From assembly GCA_021827225.1 (NCBI GenBank), contig JAKAXG010000072.1, positions 1-11,169 on the forward strand: DNA of 11,169 nt, written 5' to 3'. The DNA comes from Actinomycetes bacterium. Lineage in GTDB: Bacteria; Actinomycetota; Acidimicrobiia; Acidimicrobiales; Palsa-688. Positions 1-5,367 of this stretch are shown piece after piece (within the stretch, counting starts at the first letter, position 1; each line of letters begins with the position of its first letter). The notes below the pieces were generated by a model. It was given only the letters and a program-made list of their open reading frames with translations, made no database searches and was not told the DNA's origin. Made by a program: the position numbers and the translations under genes.

Positions 1-1158
1 CAAGGCAGCGGGCTCTCCGGCCAGGACTACGCCAATCAGTTGGCCCTCGACCTCAAGGCCGGCTCGGGTCCGGATGTGTTCGACCTGGACGGCCCCTACT
101 ACGGCGAGTTCGCGCAGGCGGGCTACCTGAAGCCTCTCAACCAGCTGGTACCGAGTGAGGCAACGTGGTCTGGTTGGGCGCAGATACCCAAGTCGGTCCA
201 GGCGATCACCGAGTTCAACGGGCAGCAGTACGGCATCCCTGGTGGCACCGACGGTCGGGTCCTGTATTACAACAAGCAGCTGTTCCAGAAGGCTGGCCTG
301 CCGACGGACTGGCATCCCTCCAGCTGGGCTGACATCCTCTCGGCGGCGCGCCAGCTGAAGGCCAAGGATCCGGGCATCGAGGCGCTGCAGATAGACGGAG
401 GGTCCAACATGGGTGAGGCCACCACCCTTCAGGGCTTCCTGCCCATCCTCGCCGGCGCCGGGAAGTTGATATACGACGAGAGCACCTCCAAATGGCAGGG
501 AAACACGCCCGCCATGCAGGCGGCTGCGGGCTTCTACCACACGATCTACTCGGAGGGGCTGTCCAACTCCGAGCTGCAGCTGGGCGCCAACGGACGCAAC
601 CAGACCTTCCAGCTCTTCTCCCAGGGGAAGGTGGGCATCTACCTGGAGAGCACCTACATGTGGGAATCGGTTATCGCTCCGGAATCGACGGCGCTGTACC
701 CGATGAGCAACCGGAACCAGGATGTCGGCTACACCCTCCTCCCTGCGCAGAATCCCGGCTCAGGGATCAAGGGACAGAACTTCGTCAGCATGTCCGGCGG
801 CGGCGGAGAGACCATGAACCCGCATGCCAAGAACCCCCAGCTGGCTTGGGACCTGCTGACGTTCTTGAACTCGAAGTCGTCCATCCTGCAGTACGAGCAG
901 ATCAAGCCGTACATATCCGCCCGTGAGGACGTGAACGCGGTGGCCCTGGCCACCCACCCGCTGGAGAATTTCGTCGCCACGAAGGTGCTCCCGATCACCG
1001 CCTACCGGCCGTCGCTTGGAATCTACCCCCAGGTGTCGGTCGCCATCCAAGACCTGGCACAGTCTCTGGCCACGGGCACGCCGGTCAGCAAGGCACTTCA
1101 GGCCTATACCGCCACCCTCGACAAGACAGTAGGAGCCACGAACGTCTCAAGTTCTTGA
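1..1158 (+). CDS. ABC transporter substrate-binding protein, family 1 (sugar type), 5'-truncated by window edge
   Basis: This is the C-terminal 385 residues of an extracellular solute-binding protein; the frame is open from base 1, so the signal peptide and roughly the first 50 to 80 residues lie outside the window. Seen directly: a GSGPDVFDLDG segment near the start (the common 'G.APDV' hinge-side motif of CUT1 binding proteins), a YGIPGGTDGRVLYYNKQLF stretch typical of these proteins, FSQGKVGIYLEST (the usual 'F..GKaAM...G' position), and AWDLLTFLNS near the C-terminal lobe. The family captures oligosaccharides, glycosides or glycerol-phosphate-type ligands outside the membrane and delivers them to MalF/MalG-type permeases. 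Two such permease genes and an ATPase gene follow immediately, which supports the assignment. The ligand cannot be inferred; the enzymes downstream point to a mannose-containing or related glycoside. The stop is TGA at 1156-1158. An AGGAG at 1131-1135 inside the last codons probably serves the next gene. Family call is firm; ligand unknown. Confidence 0.9.
   Translation, partial: QGSGLSGQDYANQLALDLKAGSGPDVFDLDGPYYGEFAQAGYLKPLNQLVPSEATWSGWAQIPKSVQAITEFNGQQYGIPGGTDGRVLYYNKQLFQKAGLPTDWHPSSWADILSAARQLKAKDPGIEALQIDGGSNMGEATTLQGFLPILAGAGKLIYDESTSKWQGNTPAMQAAAGFYHTIYSEGLSNSELQLGANGRNQTFQLFSQGKVGIYLESTYMWESVIAPESTALYPMSNRNQDVGYTLLPAQNPGSGIKGQNFVSMSGGGGETMNPHAKNPQLAWDLLTFLNSKSSILQYEQIKPYISAREDVNAVALATHPLENFVATKVLPITAYRPSLGIYPQVSVAIQDLAQSLATGTPVSKALQAYTATLDKTVGATNVSSS
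1131..1135 (+). promoter_or_regulatory. Shine-Dalgarno AGGAG for the first permease
   Basis: AGGAG lies inside the last codons of the binding-protein gene. It is 6 nt before an ACG codon at 1142 that is in frame with the MalF-type permease. No comparable purine-rich site precedes the first canonical ATG at 1253. The spacing is ideal for initiation at 1142, which makes this the site that decides the permease start. Confidence 0.55.
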
Positions 1159-1252
1159 GGTAGCAGACCCGTCGTCGTCCGCCCCACCGGCGGACGGCGA
1201 CGGCCCGTCCGGTCTCAGCCGGAGATGGGCCATCGGTTTCACCAGCCCCGCG
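1142..1252 (+). other. Probable N-terminal extension of the first permease, starting at a non-canonical ACG
   Basis: The permease frame is open from 1133 (after TAG at 1130-1132) to the ATG at 1253, with no ATG, GTG or TTG in between. It encodes 37 residues: a Ser/Pro/Ala/Asp-rich tail, then SRRWAIGFTSPA running directly into the first membrane helix. MalF-type permeases commonly have just this layout, a short polar cytoplasmic tail, basic residues and then helix 1, so the segment is very probably translated. Initiation at ACG 1142 would give a 313-residue protein, a usual size for this family. Alternatively the ACG is a sequencing or assembly error for ATG: a C-to-T change at 1143 would create ATG here and be silent (AAC to AAT, Asn) in the overlapping binding-protein gene. 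Confidence 0.6.
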
Positions 1253-2083
1253 ATGATACTCATCGCGGTATTCCTGATGTTTCCGGCGGCATGGACCCTG
1301 TACCTGGGGTTCACCAACTATCGACTCACCGGGGCAGCGGCGGCCCACCAGTCCTTCGTCGGGTTGGGCAACTACAAGAACGGGCTCACCAACCCCGGCT
1401 TCGTCAGCTCGCTGGAGAAGACTGCCATCTACGTCCTGGCGTCGGCGGTGATAGGACAGGTGGTGCTCGGCTTCGTCCTGGCATGGATCATGAGGGGTTG
1501 GCGCAGCGTCTGGCGCCGGGCCATGGAAGCCCTGGTCATCATCGCATGGATCATCCCCAGCTCCGTAGTGGCCTTTCTCTGGACGTCCTACCTCCAGGGC
1601 AACATCGGCCCACTCACCCAGCGCGGAACTCTCAACACGGTCCTCGGGGGCATAGGAGTCAACTGGCTTCTTCAATACCCCCTCATCTCGCTGGTTGCCT
1701 TCAATATCTGGAGAGGCACTGCCTTCTCAATGCTCCTGTTCGGGGCTGCCATACAGGGCATTCCACCGTCCTACCTGGAAACCAGCCGACTGGTCGGGGC
1801 TTCAGGCTGGCAGCAATTCCGTGATGTGGTCGTGCCCAACGTGCGCGGCCACATCCTGACCAACCTGCTCCTGATAAGCCTCTGGACGTTCAATGACTTC
1901 ACCCCGTACCTCTTGACCGCCGGTGGTCCGAACAACCAGACGAACTTCCTTCCCGTCTACATCTACAAGCAGGCATTCCAGCAGGGCTCCTTCGGGTACG
2001 GGGCGGCCATCTCGACCATCGTGCTCCTGATCAATCTCTTGGTTGCCCTGTTCTACCTCCGTCTCCTGAGGACTAGACAGTGA
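1253..2083 (+). CDS. CUT1 sugar ABC transporter permease, MalF/UgpA type
   Basis: Integral membrane subunit of a sugar importer in the cytoplasmic membrane. From the canonical ATG the product is 276 residues with several hydrophobic helices, the first at residues 1-20. The EAA loop that docks on the ATPase is clear at about residues 176-196 (ETSRLVGASGWQQFRDVVVP). The segment LTAGGPNNQT at 221-230, before the last helix, is characteristic of MalF-like permeases, which usually carry TGGGP there. The given start is the first standard start codon but is probably not the true one: it cuts off the basic residues before helix 1, has no Shine-Dalgarno sequence, and would leave a 94-nt gap in an operon where the other transport genes overlap. 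An upstream start at ACG 1142, giving 313 residues and a 17-nt overlap with the binding-protein gene, is preferred on homology grounds. The gene ends in a 4-nt GTGA overlap with the second permease. Function is firm, start uncertain. Confidence 0.9.
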   Translation: MILIAVFLMFPAAWTLYLGFTNYRLTGAAAAHQSFVGLGNYKNGLTNPGFVSSLEKTAIYVLASAVIGQVVLGFVLAWIMRGWRSVWRRAMEALVIIAWIIPSSVVAFLWTSYLQGNIGPLTQRGTLNTVLGGIGVNWLLQYPLISLVAFNIWRGTAFSMLLFGAAIQGIPPSYLETSRLVGASGWQQFRDVVVPNVRGHILTNLLLISLWTFNDFTPYLLTAGGPNNQTNFLPVYIYKQAFQQGSFGYGAAISTIVLLINLLVALFYLRLLRTRQ

Positions 2084-2967
2084 CGCAAGCAGCCGACCGC
2101 CAGATGGAAACCATCCCGGATCCGCCGGCTCGCGAGAGGAGTGCCGAACTCGCTTCTCTTGTCGTCAAGCGGATCTTCTTCTATGCCGTTGTGGTGTTGC
2201 TCGCCGCTTTCTTCGCCTTGCCGATGGCCTGGCTCGTCCTGGCCCCCTTCGAAGCCCATCCGACCTTCGTGGCCGGGCTCCACGATCCAACGTTCAAGAA
2301 CTTCGGAGACGTCTTTCACAACCCTGATGTTCTGTCGTCGTTGAGGAACTCCGTCATCCTGGCCCTCGCCACCATGGCCATCGTGGTGGTCAGCGGGGCG
2401 TTGGCGGCCTATTCGCTGAGCCGAGTCCGGATACCCGGACGGGACATCCTGCTCTACATCCTTCTGCTGTTCTCCTCGGTGGTAACCGGGTCGGCCGCCA
2501 TGGTGCCGCTGTTCATCATGATCTTCGACATGCACCTGATCAACAACCTGGGCGGGGTGATCCTCGTCCTGACAGGCGGTCTCCTCCCGGCAGGGATCTT
2601 CATCCTCAAGGATTTCACCGACAGCACGCCCCGTAGTTACGAGGAATCGGCGCGGGTGTTCGGTGCTACCCCGTTTCAGGTGCTGCGGGACGTGGTCGCA
2701 CCTCTGGTCCGCCCCGGTCTGGCAGTGGTTGCGGTGTGGAGCATCGTCAATGTCTGGGGGAGCTTCCTGGCGCCGTTCGTCCTGCTGCGAAACCCCCATC
2801 TGTACCCCGCTGCCGTGGAAATCTACAGCTTCTATACCTCAGGTGGTCTGCCGAACCTTCGGCTGATCTCCACGTTCTCGCTCCTCTATACGCTACCGGT
2901 AGTGATCATGTACCTGTTTGTCCAGCAGCGGTATGGGTTCCGCTTCTACGGAGGTATCAAACGCTGA
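2080..2967 (+). CDS. CUT1 sugar ABC transporter permease, MalG/UgpE type
   Basis: Second membrane subunit of the importer, 295 residues. It has a polar N-terminal tail of about 30 residues, a first helix around residues 31-53 (FFYAVVVLLAAFFALPMAW), several further helices, and an EAA loop near residues 188-209 (SYEESARVFGATPFQVLRD) for contact with the ATPase. The C-terminus ends in the typical MalG-like form, FVQQRYGFRFYGGIKR. The GTG start at 2080 overlaps the previous stop by 4 nt and is preceded by TGAGGA at 2067-2072, about 7 nt upstream. The gene shares one base with the ATPase gene (TGATG), so the three membrane-complex genes are very probably translationally coupled. It should pair with the upstream MalF-type subunit as a heterodimer. 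I see no missing element or frameshift. Confidence 0.93.
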   Translation: MTQAADRQMETIPDPPARERSAELASLVVKRIFFYAVVVLLAAFFALPMAWLVLAPFEAHPTFVAGLHDPTFKNFGDVFHNPDVLSSLRNSVILALATMAIVVVSGALAAYSLSRVRIPGRDILLYILLLFSSVVTGSAAMVPLFIMIFDMHLINNLGGVILVLTGGLLPAGIFILKDFTDSTPRSYEESARVFGATPFQVLRDVVAPLVRPGLAVVAVWSIVNVWGSFLAPFVLLRNPHLYPAAVEIYSFYTSGGLPNLRLISTFSLLYTLPVVIMYLFVQQRYGFRFYGGIKR

Positions 2968-4103
2968 TGGCCGCTATAAGCGCCGCCAAGCTGACCAAGG
3001 TGTATGCCAACCAGGTCAGGGCCCTCGACGGGGTGGATCTGTCCATCGGTGATGGGGAGTTCTTCGCTCTCCTGGGACCGTCCGGTTGCGGTAAGACCAC
3101 CATGTTGCGGACTCTGGCCGGCCTGGAGGTGCCTTCGGGTGGCACCATAAGAATGGACGGCAAGGACGTCACCCGGCTGCCGCCCGGGAAACGCAACGTG
3201 GGCATGGTCTTCCAGGACTACGCCCTGTATCCGCACATGGACGTCGCCGACAACATCGCCTACCCCCTCAAGATCAAGAGGATGAACAAGGCCGCCCGGC
3301 GAACCAAGGCTACTGAGACCGGATCGCATCTGGGGCTCGACGGGCTCATGGACCGCAAACCCGGTCAGCTGAGCGGAGGCCAGCAGCAGCGGGTCGCGCT
3401 CGCCCGAGCTGTCGCATCGGGCGCGTCCGTGCTTTTCATGGACGAGCCCCTGTCCAATCTTGATGCCCGGCTGAGGATGGAAGCCAGGACATTCCTCAAG
3501 AGGCTGCACATGGAAGTGGGCACCACGACCGTCTATGTCACCCACGACCAGTCCGAGGCGCTGGCTCTCGCCGACCACGTGGCGGTCATGGACCGCGGTC
3601 AGATCCGCCAGCTGGGCACGCCGTCCGAGGTGTTCCATTGGCCGGCCAATCTGTTTGTGGCTCGCTTCATCGGCAACACTCCGATGAACCTGTTCCCAGG
3701 GGTGGTGCGCGACGGCCGTCTGACTATCGGGGATCAGTCCGCTCCTCTGCTGCCCGGCATCGGCGACCTGGTCGCTGACGGCGACGAGGTGGTGCTTGCG
3801 GCCCGGCCGGAGTACATGGAACTGCGCCCCCAGGGATCCACAGAGGGGTTCGAGGGGACCGTGGCGGTGGTAGAGGACCTCGGGACCTCTTACCTGGTGT
3901 CAATCGAGACGTCGGAAGCATTGGTCCAGGTCATGGTCCCGGAGGATCGGCCACCACAGATGAACAGCCACGTGGTGGCCGTGGTGGACTGGCGACGCGC
4001 CCTGTTCTACAGGCGGGAGACCGAGGACTTGATAGACCCGCGTGCTTCTGGCCGAGAGGGCGCTCAGCCGGACATCGGTGAGACCAGCACGGTGGCCCGG
4101 TGA
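2967..4103 (+). CDS. Sugar ABC transporter ATP-binding protein, MalK/UgpC/MsmK type
   Basis: Cytoplasmic ATPase that powers the importer, 378 residues. All nucleotide-binding motifs are intact: Walker A GPSGCGKT at 37-44, Q-loop with Gln83 in VFQDYALYP, signature LSGGQQQR at 135-142, Walker B VLFMDEP at 155-161, D-loop SNLD at 163-166, and switch His193 in VTHDQ. After about residue 235 there is a MalK-type regulatory C-terminal region with TOBE-like beta segments (GNTPMNLFPGVV, then AARPEYMEL). ATG at 2967 shares its A with the preceding TGA, and GGAGG at 2950-2954 is 12 nt upstream, a little far but usable. An in-frame extension back to about 2736 exists but runs through the permease gene and is not real. 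Many actinobacterial sugar operons lack their own ATPase and share an MsiK-type subunit; this one carries a dedicated copy. The gene overlaps the PHP gene by 4 nt. Confidence 0.95.
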   Translation: MAAISAAKLTKVYANQVRALDGVDLSIGDGEFFALLGPSGCGKTTMLRTLAGLEVPSGGTIRMDGKDVTRLPPGKRNVGMVFQDYALYPHMDVADNIAYPLKIKRMNKAARRTKATETGSHLGLDGLMDRKPGQLSGGQQQRVALARAVASGASVLFMDEPLSNLDARLRMEARTFLKRLHMEVGTTTVYVTHDQSEALALADHVAVMDRGQIRQLGTPSEVFHWPANLFVARFIGNTPMNLFPGVVRDGRLTIGDQSAPLLPGIGDLVADGDEVVLAARPEYMELRPQGSTEGFEGTVAVVEDLGTSYLVSIETSEALVQVMVPEDRPPQMNSHVVAVVDWRRALFYRRETEDLIDPRASGREGAQPDIGETSTVAR

Positions 4104-5329
4104 CCGCTCCTGGGCCGGCACGCGAGATGCGGATGCGGTACGGGCCGGGGGATCGAGAGGAGGCCTACTACCGCTACATCCCGTTCGACGTGCCAACTGG
4201 CACCCCGGGCCTGACCGTGCACCTCGCCTATGACCGGTCCCAGGCCACCGTCGACCTCGGCCTGTTCGACCCGGACGGGTTTCGCGGCTGGTCGGGCGGC
4301 GAGCGCGACCACGTCAGCATCACCCCTGCCGCCAGCACCCCGGGCTACCTGCCGGGCGCCGTGCAACCCGGTGAGTGGCAGATAGTGCTGGGGCTGTACT
4401 CCCTACCCCTCGAAGGAGTGGACGTGGCGGCTACCGTCATCCTGGACGGCTCGCCCGTGCCGGCTCCGGACGCTCCTGACCGTCCGTTGCGGCCGGAACG
4501 GAACTTCAGTCCGCCGGCCGAGGAGGGCCGGCGCTGGGTGGCGGGGGATCTGCACGCCCACACCCTGCACTCCGATGGGAAGCTGTCGGTTGACCAACTG
4601 GCGACCCTGGCGGTATCGACCGGCTTGGACTACCTGGCCGTGACCGATCACAACACGATCAGTCACCACCGGGAACTGCCGGCCGCCTCCCGCCGGTACG
4701 GGATCACGCTGCTCGCCGGCCAGGAGGTGACCACCCCGGAGGGTCACGCCAACTGCTTCGGCGAGGTTGGCTGGGTCGACTTCCGCGAGGGCAGCGACGC
4801 GTGGATAGAACAGGGACGTCGCCGCGGCGGGATCCTCTCCGTGAACCACCCGGTGGCTCCGGGCTGTTCATGGCATCGACCCCTCGACCAGGCCCCGGAC
4901 CTGGTGGAGCTGTGGCACTGGACCTGGGACCGGCTCTCGCCGGAACCGATCGCCTGGTGGAGGTCCTTCGGCGCCCACACCCCGGTAGGGGGGAGCGACT
5001 TCCACAACCCCGAGTTTCATCGGCTGGGGTCTCCCACCACATGGCTGGAGGTTCCGGCCGGAGAAGACCTGGAGCCCGGTCATCTGCTGGAAGCGCTCCG
5101 ATCGGGGCGGGTAACCGTCTCCGCCGACCCCGCAACGCCTCCGATCGTCGTTCACGACGGACGCGTGGTCGTTTCTGACGCTGACAGCACAGTCCTCATC
5201 TCCGGTGACGGGCGGAGGCTCCCCGTGAGCGGCAACAGCTTCAGCGTCAGGGCTACACCGGGACTTTGGGTCCTGGTCGGCGGCGACGGGAGGTGCCTCT
5301 CCATGTGCCAGGTGAAGACAGGGGAATGA
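4100..5329 (+). CDS. PHP-domain metal-dependent hydrolase, CehA/McbA-like
   Basis: Predicted cytoplasmic metallohydrolase of 409 residues without a signal peptide. Residues 1 to about 120 form a beta-rich N-terminal domain ending in GEWQIVLGLY, a feature I associate with CehA/McbA-type proteins. The PHP domain follows, with its metal-binding motifs intact: GDLHAHTLHSDG at 149-160, VTDHN at 181-185, GQEVTT at 207-212, NHP at 249-251 and GGSDFH at 297-302. Residues expected to bind a di- or trinuclear centre include H152, H154, D159, H184, E209, H250, D300 and H302. Known PHP enzymes hydrolyse phosphoesters, and named CehA/McbA members hydrolyse carbamates; the substrate here is unknown. The GTG start gives a 4-nt overlap with the ATPase gene, so production is tied to the transporter and the enzyme probably acts on the imported compound. 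In-frame ATGs at 4127 and 4133 are alternative starts. PHP call firm, subfamily fairly sure, substrate unknown. Confidence 0.87.
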   Translation: MTAPGPAREMRMRYGPGDREEAYYRYIPFDVPTGTPGLTVHLAYDRSQATVDLGLFDPDGFRGWSGGERDHVSITPAASTPGYLPGAVQPGEWQIVLGLYSLPLEGVDVAATVILDGSPVPAPDAPDRPLRPERNFSPPAEEGRRWVAGDLHAHTLHSDGKLSVDQLATLAVSTGLDYLAVTDHNTISHHRELPAASRRYGITLLAGQEVTTPEGHANCFGEVGWVDFREGSDAWIEQGRRRGGILSVNHPVAPGCSWHRPLDQAPDLVELWHWTWDRLSPEPIAWWRSFGAHTPVGGSDFHNPEFHRLGSPTTWLEVPAGEDLEPGHLLEALRSGRVTVSADPATPPIVVHDGRVVVSDADSTVLISGDGRRLPVSGNSFSVRATPGLWVLVGGDGRCLSMCQVKTGE

Positions 5330-5342
5330 CAGTCAACTGACT
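5327..5342 (+). promoter_or_regulatory. Clustered TGAC/GTCA inverted repeats (possible operator), weak
   Basis: Beginning at the stop codon of the PHP gene, TGAC-A-GTCA (5327-5335) runs into AGTCA-AC-TGACT (5331-5342), giving three half-sites in 16 nt. They lie inside the 38-nt gap before the mannosidase gene, the first real gap in the operon. This could be a small operator or processing site. The half-sites are short and could arise by chance. Confidence 0.2.
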
Positions 5343-5367
5343 TTACGAGCGAAGGGTTTCCGAATCT

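Noticed and set aside
2736..2966. In-frame upstream extension of the ATPase gene
   Set aside because: It runs through the coding sequence of the second permease in a different frame. The MalK family N-terminus fits ATG 2967.
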